DNA of 64,000 nt from Tubulanus polymorphus (lineage: Eukaryota > Nemertea > Palaeonemertea > Tubulaniformes > Tubulanidae), in contig NC_134035.1 in NCBI RefSeq assembly GCF_964204645.1, forward strand, positions 5,766,501 to 5,830,500, written 5' to 3'. This document shows, in pieces, positions 1-12,700 of this stretch; the stretch's first letter is position 1; each line of letters begins with the position of its first letter. The notes under the pieces are model-generated. The model saw only the letters and a list, made by a program, of their open reading frames with translations, was not told the origin of the DNA and did not search any database. The position numbers were made by a program, and so were the translations under genes.

Positions 1-571
1 GAAAAGAATGGACATCAAAAATCTAATAAAGAGTTTCTGAACTGACGGAATATAGGGGTAGGAGGCTTGTACATAATTCTTATAATCGACATTTAGGCCT
101 ACACAAGAATCGTTTACGATACAGTTCGAATGTACTCATTTTTGTACGGTTTTATAAAATATAGCCTATAGATAAAGAGCACTATAACTGTGATTCAGTC
201 TGGGGAGACGACACATACTAAGTGCTCAGGAATTGATGAGATCAATTACCCATTTACTTGTGGGTTTGAGTGAGGCAATGAGAATACCAGGGTCTTGCCC
301 AGGGAGCCTACAGTAATGTACAGGGTTTGACCTGGTTTCCCCAAGTCAAACGCTCTAATCGGTCAACCCCACAGCTGCTGACAGGACATGCCTTACTGAA
401 CTAATACAAACTATCGAAACGGTTTATTCACAGATTTGGTTGATTTATGGTTCATAGGCGCGACTTTTCACCAGATGGTGTTTTTATAAGAACAATAATC
501 AGCGCAGGCAATGTTTCACTCTAAATAAATACCCGGTACACATCTGTCACAAACGACGGCTCTATACTTAC
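1..571. other. Intron or 3' flank of the phosphotransferase gene
   Basis: A donor site (gtaagt on the minus strand) borders the exon at 572, so this stretch is probably intron. I found no terminal exon, RNA gene or clear repeat in it. Confidence 0.5.
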
Positions 572-3500
572 ACAGCACAACCATAATACAACGTATTCCG
601 AAACTAGCGTGTTAAAATACTGGTTGAAAAATAACATTCCAGGTCCGACGAACACCGAGTCGAGGAAGCTCATTTCACTTTTAGTCATGTGTGCTACCTA
701 AAAAAAAGAAATAAAAGATCAATATCAATTAGTTCAGCATTGTACGGGACAAAAATTGCTAAAATTATTTCTATTATTAACGGCTGTCAAGCTTTCAATT
801 GAATTGAGTTGTTGTACTTATATTGAAAATTTTTCTCAACAATAGTAACAGAGTGAAAGCATAAAACCGGCGTGTAGGTTGACAGGTGCTCGCGACGATG
901 GCAGTCGCAGAGAAGAAGCATTTCTATCTATAGAGAATCCAACACTAATATAATGAGAAAGATGAAGGTCAAAAAGTTTCCTTCAAGCTAATAATTTATT
1001 GTTTCAACATATCGACTATAACCTAATAGTCATCTTCAGGTACACTGAGCAGTATTCTCGAAGATGACTATTAGGATATAGTCGAAACGTTGAATCGATG
1101 AATTATTAGCTTTAAGGAAACTTTTCGGACTTCATATTTCTCGTTTAATTAGCGTGGGATTTTCTATATATCGTCACAACACGGACTTAGTGTAATCTGA
1201 AACGACTTACAAGCATTCAATCGAAAATTTTGAAGTAGGAAAAATATTTACCACTAATTTATTAGTAATTTTTGCGGCTACGATTCCGAAGCTCACCGCG
1301 TACAAACACGGATGATTTACAAATATGTCCGACGTTGATTTAATAGCGATCATCGTCGATAAGATTATCACTGACGCAATCGGGAATAACGGAAACACGA
1401 CGCTGGTGTCCTGAAATTACAATATACAATATGTCTACTTAAACGCGCCGTTGGTTTTTTAATAATTCGACCAATGAAACTGAGAATCGGTCTTCTGTTC
1501 GATTTCTTCTGCATTTCAATTAAAATTGAATGAACTTTTCTCAATTGAATGAACTTTTCTCCTAAATGAATCAAGTATCAATATAGCAGCGGCAAAGCAG
1601 CAATAACGGGTTTTATGCCTACCAGCATTTTTTAGTATGCAAACCTTTGGAAATTAGATAGGTTTTAGAAATTGAGAAGAGTACAATATCTAAATTGGGA
1701 TGGGTATATTTCGTGACAAGCGTGCACAACTTTGAACTGAATTTCTAAGCTCCTGGATCCATTCATTAGGCCTATCACACGGCCCACTAAATCTGTGTTA
1801 GATGAATTTTTCTACTCTGTGGTAGTTGGTATTGGCTTCATTGATAATTGCAAGGGAAAATCGTCTGGCTTTTTATAACAGTTCATTGCTTATCCATTAT
1901 TATAGCTTGGATTGCGCTGGAATTAATAAGTTAATGTCGTAAGCTTTCGATACATGGAGAAGTGCATTGGCCGCTGTATCTAAAGTTTATTTGAAAAATA
2001 GGACTAAAATTGAATCCCAAGGCCAAATTTGGCTCGGGTTAGGTCCTGGCCAGCTTTACCCAGGCCAAATTGTGTCTGAATACGACAGTGGCTAAGTTGA
2101 TATAGTAACTTGGACATTCATAAAGCAACATTAATGAAATCTTGTACATACATTAATAAATAAATATATCATATAATTAATCCTAATCCTAATCCTTGAG
2201 CGTTGAGAAAACTGAAATACTCACAGCGACTGTGGCGCCATTTTTACCGACACCTCCTTTCATTAACGTGCCCAAGTGACCGTAAAGTATGAAAGCTGAT
2301 AACGGAACACCGATGAATGCCATACACGCGTTTACATCTAGATTTATGACCGGTATCTGAAACAGGAATCGTAACATTTCATCACAAGCTGTGGCAACTT
2401 TAAGTGGAACCCGCTTAATTCGGATCATTTGAGACCGATGAAATTCATCCGGTTTATGAAATATCAAGATTAAGGCCATACGAAAATGATACCTCGTTTC
2501 TCCGCTCAGCGGCCGGGTCATTTTTGTAAAATACTTTAAAATTTGTAATCAGTTCATTTCCACAGCTGCCGGGCCGGGTCTGTTATGGTAAAATCGATCA
2601 CGGTTTAAAAGAAAGTTATGTACAGGGTAGATAGGCAGCCGGCCGGGTCAAGTTTTAAGCTCGCTCAGCAAACGGAGAAACAAGGTATCAATTTTGTTTA
2701 GCCTAACGTCATATTTTCTACATGTATACACATGGACTACGGATACATTCTTCCGAATAAGATGTAAAATAAGGATTCAACTGATCTGAATGATTAAAGC
2801 AGGTTTGACTGTAATTCCGATTCTCCTGTAGTACCGTACCGTATATTGCCATATTTGATTTCCAAATATCGCCGATATTAAGTACATCAAAACTATTCCA
2901 CATTGTAATTCTGTGACATCAATTCTGTAAGATAACAACAACGCACATCGGTAATACACTGTACAATGTACAGCAATATATCAATCTGGCGTATTTCCCA
3001 GAACAAGCTTTTAGAACAAGGCGTTAGACCCGGGAGAGAGGTTTTCAATATGTGTATACCCTGAGGTGTATACCCTGAGACAGGGCTATGTCATTAGAAA
3101 AATGCGGTTGCCTGACCTAAACGGAGTTATTTCACATATAGACACGCGGGTCTGTGACCTAGGATAGATAGAGCTATTTCATATATTGTAGGCCTAGACA
3201 TCAAGAAGACAGCGACTAGTTCATAAAGGCCCTACTGTAGACCTAGGTATGAGGGTATCTGACCCAATAAAAAGCTTTTTCATAAAACGTAGATAGAATT
3301 TTCATTTACTTAAAATCACGAAACTTTTATAAAAAAAAAAAGGCCACAACTTTCACACGTTTTAATCGATATCGGTAGAAAAGCGTTTTATAGTCTGACG
3401 AGATATCGAGAACTTACAATCCGAATTTTAACGTTCCAGACAGATAGGTTTGCCAGTGAGCTGTGTAGTACAGTAAACTCGAGACGATGCATTGATAGAA

Positions 3501-6500
3501 TAGTAGAATAGGGTGAGTTCCGAGTCCTATACAAGCGCACCCCGAGACTGTGACAAACACTAGAAAATAAATAAAAAATACGACAATCACATAGAAGAAA
3601 AATATATTCCATCGTCTTCAAGGGAATGGCGCGAACGCAAGCTATATAGCTACAAACAAAAATGTCAAAAGCGTATTAAATAATCTGCGTACTATAGGCC
3701 TAAGCTAGATAGAATAGATAAAGAAGTCATGTTATGCGATAAAATAACCGCGATTTAAATCATTACATAAAGGACCATGGGTCCAGTAGGATCCACTGAG
3801 TACATTTTTAGTTTTGAGCACAAAAACAGATTTGTTCTTGGATTTGCAATAGGCCTAACAGCTGATAAAGATGAAATCATGTTGCACTTTGCAGCAAACA
3901 TGTTCAACATCGACAATATACAAGGTAATAGGTTTCCCTATGAGTCACAATTACATGGTAGAAAACAGTTCTTGGTAATGTCACTGGGAAAGCCCTGCTA
4001 GAGGGATTTCCAAGTGATGCCCTTGTGAAGGCTCTGTGATATCGTGAAACAAGGTCAAGCATCGATTAGTAGAATGGGGGGAAAATTCATTGAATTTTTG
4101 TACATTTTCTCCCAGCACATCCAAATGGCTGATGGACGAAACTTGCCATATTCAATTCCACCACCTATTTCCCTCCTTATGACAAAATATCAGCTGTGTA
4201 TATTCAGTGGTTAGAATTTGTGCCACCAAGAGCTAACAGAAAGTAACTCTTAGAACCATACTTTATAAGGATCAACACAGTTGATCCTAACAATGAAACG
4301 TTCTTGACAGCTTCAGATATTGCACCACCTAACGATGACTATTGCATAAAATTGTGGAAGTTTTTCTACACTTGACACAGATTATAAAGAGTATTTTACG
4401 CAACTAATAGTTTTAGATACGTTAGCCATCAAGTACCAGTAATTGCCTACTTTATGATTGAGTGATTGATTGAGAGTAAAGCGAAACCTCGTTATAACGA
4501 CCTCGGATATTAACGATTTATCGGTTATTACGAACCTAAAATGTCGTTCCCAAATTAGGACGATTCTTATGATTTCATACTGGATAAAACGAACTATCCG
4601 TTATAACGAACATGTTTTCAGCTAGCCTAGTCCTCTGGGGCCAGTTTCACGAAAAAGTTAAACTCAAATTTTTTTATTAATTGCCATTGGTTACTTCATG
4701 TTTTCAATGAGGACAACAATTCAAACTTAACTGTTTTAAGCTTACACTTTTTCGTGAAACTGGGCCCAGGGCTCAGTTTCACAAAAAAGTTAAACTCAAA
4801 CTTTTGGTGTAATTACCATTGGTTACTTCATGTTTTCAATGAGGACAAAACAATTCAAACTTAACCGTTTTAGGCTTAAACTTTTTCGTCAAACTGGGAC
4901 CTGAAGTTGTAATGAAGTTCCGCAATAAATTGTTAAAGTGTTTATTTCATAATGTTTTGCTGTGTAATAATTGAGTAAAATGAAAGGCTTGTTGTTCGTA
5001 TGCGTGCGATACTTGTACCCAATATTACAAATAATGATATTTGCATAGATAATCATCTGAAAAGCATGTTAAACGCGTGTTAAACTAGAACCATCTAATT
5101 TTGCTATCTATTTTTTTTTTGCGTACCTACGTACGTACTTACCCTGATGGGGCCTATGTCATCCATTCAATTACCGTACAATATAATTTAGCTTCTGTTC
5201 TCAAGCAGAATTATTGAAAAACTATCACGTCGATAAATTAGAGATTGATGACAACATTAAACGTTTCACGCGACTACAATAACGCATCAAAGCAATAAAT
5301 CGTTTTTCAAGACAAAACCCGCTGTATACGGGTTAAAAGTATTGAAATCGAGAACGTATTCAATCAGAATTAACCTGTTCTCGCCTGTACATATATCCTT
5401 GGTTTAAAGTTATTCCCTCACGCCTGACGATGATCTCTAGGTTGACGACATCGAAACGTCGTATATTTTCATTTAATTTTTGATCGAACGAATTCTCGAT
5501 TTCAAAACTTTAATCTAGAGCGGGCTTTTAGCTTTTTTCTGTTCTCCACGTTTGAGTGTGGTTATTCTATTACTCGATTTTCATTTCCATTTTACAAATT
5601 TTGCTGCCAGTCGCTTAAAAGTTGGTTCAAGTTATAGTTTCGATTGCATTACAAATTGAAGATCAAAATCGCATTTTTCCCACAGTAATTATCCGATAGT
5701 AAGAGATTTTACCAACTGTCTAGCGATTAGCCTCTGTCTGTTGTACGGTAGAAGCCAGTTTTATAGAGACTGCTATCAACTTTAACCAGGGGTCAACTCA
5801 ATTCACACCCCCCTGCGTTAAAAGGTAGGCATAATATCAGTCCGTTATCTGGCCCTGGTAATCATATGTGGCCTGGATCTACCTCCTCGATAAATTCACC
5901 TTAATTTCAAGCATGTGGGCAGGTCCAGGTCGTATAATCGATACCTTACGCTTAAAACGAGGCACGAATTTGTTAATCGATCTAAACGTAATTTTTACCT
6001 GTTGATATCGAGTCACAGCCGTGATCGAACAGTTCACCTAACGGGGAACTGCTGCCCGTTCTGCGAGCCTGTTTACCGTCTATAGCGTCCAACGACTGAT
6101 ACGCTATCAATCCAAAACCAGTAATCAGATAAACCCACGCAGGAGCCTGTAGAATAACAAATAAACCACAAGTGTTTTTATCTCACAAACAATTACCTAT
6201 CCGAACTTTATAAAGCGGATAATTAAATATGACAACTTTTTATATCTGTGATATTTTGAATAGTTTTACCGCCGTTCAGGTCACGTCTGCTATATGTGGC
6301 ATAAGTGTCATTAAGCAAGGATTAGGGTTTTGGCTACTGTCTGTCACACCTGCTCTTCGTGCGATGTTTTGATCCGTAATTACATTAATAAACTGTTGAT
6401 CTACCTTTATTCAAATCAATTTGTTCAGTAAGGAATTTGCATTCAGAATTAAACAACGATTTTCCCTAAAGTTGTTTTTGTTTTCATTTATCAGCGATAG

Positions 6501-7354
6501 TTTACTCAGCATACGCTCGCGTAATGCTGAAAAAACTGACCCGCAGACGCTCGGAAACGTTACAGTGACGTCATCACCTGCTCATTAGCATATCAAAATA
6601 CAGTAGGTGGCGCCACGTGATGGGCCATAAAAGCCGTTTTTCAGCATCACGCGAGTGTATGCTACGTAAACAATCGATGATAAATGAAGACACAAACAAA
6701 TTTATGCCAATTCATAATTCATTTCTGAATGCAAAATCCTTACTGAACAAATTGATGCATAATATTCGCAGATCAACTGATTATTCACGAAATTACGGAT
6801 CAAAACGTCGCACAGAGAGCATGTGTGCCCGACAGTAGGTACATAGGCCTAACCATTTACGGACACTTTCAAAACGACATTTGCTCCTAAGTATTTAAAG
6901 CATAGCGACCAAATTCGAATATTAATTTCAGAATTTAGAGGTGACAGCAGACATAGTGTGCACTAATTATTGTCTATTAGCCTATTTTGATGTGGCCCAG
7001 ATTGCATGATTTATGAAAGTGCTCGCATTATTTAGTTAAAGGCAAATGTATTGATTAAAATCAGAAACTTACTGGTTGAATCGCATCCGGACTATAATAA
7101 AACACTAACAACGACGTCGCTACGTTAATAAATAAACCGACAGATGTGAGAGCGTTCGGTGCCCAGTGCAGCGGTATCTGTTCGACCAACCATCTCCAAA
7201 ACACTTGTAAATACGGCTCTATAATCGACACTCCTTCCGAGCTGTACTTGTGATCGGCGAGTCTCTTTAATTGAGCTGCAGATAGAATATCCGCCATCCT
7301 GAAAACGCCGCCGAAATAACTCTTGAATTTAGACGTTTCTTTCTTCGACGACAT
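572..7354 (-). CDS. CEPT1: Choline/ethanolamine phosphotransferase, 3' end missing
   Basis: The enzyme would transfer phosphocholine or phosphoethanolamine from the CDP-alcohol to diacylglycerol, the last Kennedy-pathway step, in ER/Golgi membranes. Seven exons read on the minus strand: 7073-7354, 5999-6146, 3418-3559, 2840-2924, 2225-2356, 1252-1410 and 572-697, giving 358 residues in one phase. Exon 2 holds the complete CDP-alcohol phosphatidyltransferase signature DG-x2-AR-x8-G-x3-D-x3-D (about residues 117-139, DGKQAR...FDHGCD). Other family blocks are [14 protein letters not shown] (exon 3), GGVGKNG (exon 5), HPCLY and KITNKLV (exon 6), and VAHMTKSE (exon 7). Several hydrophobic segments fit a polytopic protein. 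The start at 7354 is the first ATG; M20 is an alternative. Human CEPT1/CHPT1 are a little over 400 aa, so roughly 40-60 C-terminal residues are missing, presumably below position 1; no convincing final exon is visible in 1-571. CEPT1 versus CHPT1 cannot be decided by eye. Confidence 0.93.
929..1170. mobile_element. Snap-back MITE, intronic
   Basis: The stretch is an imperfect inverted repeat. The left arm (TAGAGAATCCAACACTAAT, then GAGAAAGATGAAG) matches the reverse complement of the right arm (GAAGTCC ... GGATTTTCTA). The arms meet around a central CTATAACCTAATAGTCATCTTCAG palindrome region near 1015-1085. A second copy of the same family lies at 51251-51525 in an intron of the second chitinase gene. 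It has no coding capacity. It lies in the last visible intron of the phosphotransferase gene. Confidence 0.7.
4641..4898. mobile_element. Two tandem copies of a palindromic MITE (CCAGTTTCACGAAAAAG family)
   Basis: Copy one spans about 4641-4763 and copy two 4773-4898. Each begins with (C)CAGTTTCACGAAAAAGTTAAA and ends with its reverse complement around an AT-rich core containing CCATTGGTTACTTCATG. Further copies lie at 27383-27664 (interrupted by another MITE) and 57498-57643. All are non-coding. Confidence 0.75.
5305..5535. mobile_element. Snap-back element with hairpin-GAAAC motif, copy A
   Basis: Outer arms AAAACCCGCT...GAAATCGAGAACG and the reverse complement of CGAATTCTCGATTTCAAAAC...AGCGGGCTTTT form terminal inverted repeats of about 60 bp. 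Between them is CCTGACGATGATCTCTAGG...ATCGAAACGTCGT (5432-5462). Related copies lie at about 11345-11565 and 32160-32283. It sits in an intron of the phosphotransferase gene. Confidence 0.6.
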
Positions 7355-7408
7355 TATAAACAGAAGTAAATTTTACTTCCGGGTTGTACAGCTCGGTCTC
7401 GTGACGAT

Positions 7409-7957
7409 CTCGACCGTTGAGTGCTGCCCCTATACAAAACGATAGCGGCGAAAACAGGAACTAATAATACACTCGCCTGCCAGACACTTTTTATAGGCAC
7501 AAAGGACGAACTATTTACCGATTTGCGGGCCGGACATAGAACAATATTCTGAAATTCTTGAATCAACACTAGAAGTTTGCAACTGGCAATTCTTTACGTT
7601 GCCGATCATTATCATTAAAGAATTTGATAATGCTTCAGACCCGTGTCTTAAGCAATATCAAATTCTTTAATAATCATGTGATGTTTCACAGCGTCTAACT
7701 TCGTTTTTTGTCAAAAACTTGTACAACTGAAAAGAAAAATAATATTTCGCATTTTCTAGTTGGTTTTTGAACCGGTTGAATTGCCAGTGTAAAGCTGTTG
7801 CGCTGTTTTTGAAAATTTCAGAATATTTTCTGAGTCCGGCCCGCTTATCGGTCCTGAACTCAGGTAAAAGTGTCTGGCAGGCGAGTAAAAATTTAGTTCC
7901 CGTTTTTTCCGCTATCGTTTTACATAGGGGCAGCCCTTGACGGTCAAAACCTGACAC
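7409..7957. repeat. Large imperfect inverted duplication next to the phosphotransferase start
   Basis: The sequence at about 7410-7640 recurs as a diverged reverse complement at 7641-7950. Matching blocks are GCTGCCCCTAT-AAAACGATAGCGG, ACTCGCCTGCCAGACACTTTT, GGGCCGGAC and ACTGGCAATTC. The centre is a tight hairpin, ATTAAAGAATTTGATA at 7611-7626 against TATCAAATTCTTTAAT at 7650-7665. It begins only about 55 bp upstream of the CEPT1-like ATG, so it may overlap the promoter. I cannot name an element family for it. Confidence 0.7.
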
Positions 7958-8018
7958 TATGATGTTGGCCTGGTCCCATTCACTAGCATTTAAAACGTTC
8001 TTGTTGTATTTTCTGCTG
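7667..8018 (-). other. Unrecognised open frame, possible gene fragment
   Basis: A minus-strand frame stays open from about 8018 to the stop at 7667 without needing an ATG. It reads through NASEWDQANIIVSGFDRQG and then KTGTKFLLACQTLLPEFRTD. The composition looks protein-like, but I do not recognise the family. The inverted copy at 7409-7640 has lost this frame through stops and indels. It may be an exon fragment carried by a repeat or a chance frame. No function is proposed. Confidence 0.25.
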
Positions 8019-8339
8019 GTTGAAATAAATTACTTTTACTGTCATTGCAAAAAAAATATTTGTAGATAACTGATAAAATGAATCAATAATTATACTCAAC
8101 GATGATTCTCAATAATTCTGCAAATTTAGACACAATATTGAATCTACAAAAACTCAATTTGTTTAACTATCAATTTTGATTGATAGATGAATTCATGGCA
8201 GTTCAATTGGAGAACAATTGTTTTTGATAAATACAGGCCAAGGGCAGATTTCATGAAGATGGTTTTGTCTTTTGTTGTAGAACTTTTTTCAACGAATATT
8301 TTACTTTTTATGAATTGCAAAATGAAACTCACATTGGCC

Positions 8340-9729
8340 TTTCAGTATTTACAAGAAATTAAATAACGCAAGCAAACTGACAACATCAAAAATCAGTCAA
8401 ACTAATTCTTTTATTTTCAAATTAAATATTTTACAATTTATCATTCATTCTCATATATAACATCTCCGCATCAAATACATCAAAATGCTAAAATTAGATT
8501 TGTATGTCTCTTTTATCCAGAAACAACTCCCGATGAAATTAATAATATATTAATCGATTCTTAAAATATTATAATTACTTAAGATAGAATCCAATAGAAA
8601 ACAATTGCATTACAATGCTAACATATAATATCATTACGTATAAAATATCTCTGCGAAGCCATGCACCTGAAAAACTTACATTTCACAACAAAATCAAGTT
8701 ACAAATTAAACTTTCGAATATTTCAATTACCAATTTAAATAACAATATTAGCGCCAGTGCAGTAGTAGACCACCCTCAAGTCAGATGTGTTTAACTCATG
8801 GGTCCACCTCCATAGTCCAAAAGTGGTCTCAAACCTAAGTAAGACTAATCTTAAGTTGCTTGCTAATATGGTCTAAAGTCAAAGCAGTGACTATGGAACT
8901 GGACCAAAGAGATACTGTAGTTAGTTACCTAATCGTTGGTGGTAAGCTTTTTATAATCGGATGGGTGGTTCGTGAAAATATCGTATCGTGAAATTAAACC
9001 ACAGACAGGTTACTGGAGATACTGTAACTATTCAATCGACACACTTTTTGGAATATTCTATGGTTAAAAACATCCGATATGAGTGTAGTCTACTCACTGT
9101 GTAAAGCTCCCGGTGGATCAGAGTTACCATAGCTTCGATTTCTGTACATATTCTGCGAAGAGATATTCTTATATTTCCAATAAATATAAATAAGACGCAA
9201 ATTATCTTACAGTTTAAATTACCATAGATTTCACAAGACACACTGAATAAAATTTGAGAATTTCATCTTATTTACAAGATATACATTTCATTACTCCTAG
9301 TATAATTAGCAGAATTATTTTATGCACTAAATAAGCTCTGGATATGCAAAGTTCACAAGCATCGTGTATTGAACATCATCTATTGTATCTCATAGTACAA
9401 TCAACATGCATTGAACAGAATTTACTGTAATTGACCATACAGTCAACAAGCATTGAAAGCCAATTACTGTAACTGATGGTAAATAAGCATGCATATAAGA
9501 TGGAATTTACCATAACTTACATTGAATGGAAATTTTACTGTCACAGTAGTTATACCATCCTAGGTCAACACTAAATACTCAATCATTACGACTATAGCAC
9601 ATTGAAATAATCTATATCTGAATTTTAAAACAAATCAATAAATAATTGAATAACTATCTGTTTCACACGCCGTGCATCATGCAGTAAACATCAATCTGAT
9701 CACGATCGTGCCACGCCGTCCAATCGTCG
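8340..9729. other. Myb 3' flank / probable 3' UTR
   Basis: AT-rich DNA downstream of the Myb stop codon (the gene reads leftwards). At 8757-8900 there is a snap-back repeat with GGTCTCAAACCTAAG...AATCTTAAG and TATGGAACTGGACC, related to the elements at 62983-63255. No other gene is seen. Confidence 0.4.
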
Positions 9730-12700
9730 TTACAGTTTTAACGACCTCGGTTTAATACAGTTCACCCACTGTCTCGCTATTTCAGTCATTTCGAGCTGGT
9801 CGGGCGTTTTTCCACAAGCGACGCGCTCGAAGCCAGATTTCCACTGTAAATAAACCATGATATTTTACTAGAAAGAGCGACCAGACGACTCTTACAGGGT
9901 GATCTAACGATTAACAATACTTACAGCATACATAGGGTTCTTAATCGGAGTCTCTTCAAATCGGATTTGTCTTTGCGTTTTCCTCTGCAAAATGAAATTC
10001 GAAAATAATGCGTTAAATGACTGAAAAAAAATGCAACAAGTTTCAGAAGCTGGTGAACAAACAACGGTAGACTTCGCCCAAGTTGGACTTTTTGGGACCG
10101 TAAAAATGTATCTGACTTTAGTGATATTCTGTGTTGGATGCTATTTACATCTCAAGTAGTGTCACAAAAAAGAATATTCAATCGAACATTAGGATCCAGT
10201 ACCAAAGTTGTGAGCTCAGAACTCAAAACTCAGAACTGTGGAACCGAGTCCCGAGTTGAACAGTTTGAACTTGAGCGCGGTCTACTGTATCAACTTGTGT
10301 ACACGACAAGTCGTAAGGGATCAATCATTTATTACGTACGCATGAAATTTGACTTTCTTTCTTAACCCCCCCTGTACACAAAATCAGCCATCTGTTCATG
10401 TAAATTAAGCATTACAGTACGCAATTGCACTTACCCCTCCCACCTCCCCTAATGCGTACGTAATAAGTGAATGATCCCTAAATGCGATCATCGTCTTAGC
10501 TATGACAAATTCAAAGCGTTCTACTGTAGCTGTAGAGTCAAACCATCGATATACCGCTCACATCGGTGCAGAACAATTTTGGGGGTATAGAGAGTATGGC
10601 GGTATATTGGGGGAGTTTTACTATGTGTTTGTTTAGAGATGTACATTGAGAAAGCCTGGCAGTAGGCGGGGGTGGCGGTATATGCAGGGCTGCCAACCTC
10701 TGAAAAGTGGAAAATCAGTAACAAATTGAATTATTCTCAGTAACATTTCATTGAAATATGAATGTTCAAATTAATCAGTAATCAACAGTCAGACCCTCAG
10801 TAACATCTTTCATATATCTGTACGAATCAAATAAATCAGTATTTCTAATTATAAAATATTAACAAATACTGAAAATCAGGAACAGTTGGCAGCTCTGTAT
10901 ATGGCAGGGCGGTATATTGGGGGTTGACTGTATTTCACAGATGAGACAGTGTGAGACTTAACTTCTGGTCTACTTAACAATTTAACATCGCAACATTTTT
11001 TAATTGAAGAACTCACCGATGATTTGCGTACGGATTTCGGCGTTTCGACCGAGAAAGCGTTGTTCAACGATAAATCTCGTTCGTTCAGATGTTTTATAAT
11101 CGACGGAGGTGAGAATATAATACTCTCATCACCGATTAACGATTTACTCTGAAAATAACAATTCATAAACCGTTAATTAATGAAGTCATTTCAGACACCT
11201 TGATTCAGCTCTGAGTTTAACTCCATAGAGTTATAACATTGAAAATGTACCGATTTTAACTCAGAGTTAACTCAAACTCACAACTATGGAACAGGGCCCT
11301 TATCTACTAAATACCAGTCTGGACCCAGTTCCACAGTCATAGTCGAATAACCACACTCAAACGCGGAGAACAGATATAAGACCAAAACCCACCATATGCA
11401 GATTGAAAGTTTTAAAATCGAGAATTCATTCAATCAAAAATTGATCAAAAAGACACGACTAGAGATCTCTGGTGCGAGATCGAAACATTGTGCTTTTTAA
11501 TAGACTTTTGATCGAATGAATTCTCGATTTCGAAACTTGTAATCTGTATATAGTGGGCTTTTCCCAGTTATGAGTTGAGATTTGACGTGAAACACATTGA
11601 AAATGAACTAATCTCAATCTCACTCTAACTGTGTAAATGGATGCTGGTTTTGTTTCTATTTACCGGTGTTTCTGGTAGCAACATCGGATTTCCGTTGAAA
11701 ATGTCCATTTGACCGGGAGTCGACCATTTGTGTTCGAGAGATTTTCGCACTTTCTTCGCGGGCGAAACATTCTGAAATCAAGCGAAGTTACAGGATTACG
11801 ACGCGATAGAAACATTCTCAATTTCCCAACGACGACTGTGCAGGGCTGTCAACTTCTTACAAGTGCTATCAGTAACAAATTGAATTTTTTACAGTATTAT
11901 TACATTGAAATATGAAAGAAAATGTTCGAATCAATCAGTAATCAACAGTAAGACCTTCAGTAACATCTTTCATATTTCTGTTCAAATCAATCAGTAATCA
12001 ACAGTAAGACCCTCAGAAACATCTTTCATATTTCTGTTCAAATCAATCAGTTATCAACAGTAAGACCCTCAGTAACACCTTTCATATTTCTGTTCAAATC
12101 AATCAGTAATCAACAGTAAGACCCTCAGTAACACCTTTCATATTTCTGTTCAAATCAATCACTAATCAACAGTAAGACCCTCAGTAACACCTTTCATATT
12201 TCTGTTCAAATCAATCAGTAATCAACAGTAAGACCCTCAGTAAAACCTTTCATATTTCTGTTCATATCAATCAGTAATCAACAGTAAGACCCTCAGTAAC
12301 ATCTTTCATATTTCTGTTCAAATCAATCATTAATCAACAGTGAGACCCTCAGTAACATCTTTCATATTTCTGTACGCATCAAACAAATCAAATCAGTATT
12401 TCTTGTTGTAAAATAGTAACAAATACTGAAAATCAGGAACAGTTGGCAGCTCTGACTGTGGACTTTATAGATGAAACACTGGTAAAATCCATCAAATTCT
12501 TACCTCCTTGTCGACTTTCCTCTTCACGGGATGAGTTTGTTCTTGTTTAATGACTTCGTTCAGATCAGCCACGTACTGAGAACGACTATCGGCCTAAAAT
12601 TGAAACAATCGTCATCTTATTTTCCGTAAAAACTGATGAAACATTCATCGACGAAGACCCAAACCACTACCTAAGTACCATTATGCACATCCTCGCTTGG

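Noticed and set aside
3777-4001. 74-codon frame preceded by ACCATGG
   Set aside because: Looks somewhat protein-like, but no family recognised, no donor or acceptor, and frameshifted continuation; too weak to call, though it could be a decayed coding fragment.
11931-12372. Possible CRISPR-like array (regular 56-bp repeats)
   Set aside because: The whole unit repeats with no unique spacers and lies inside a eukaryotic transposable element.
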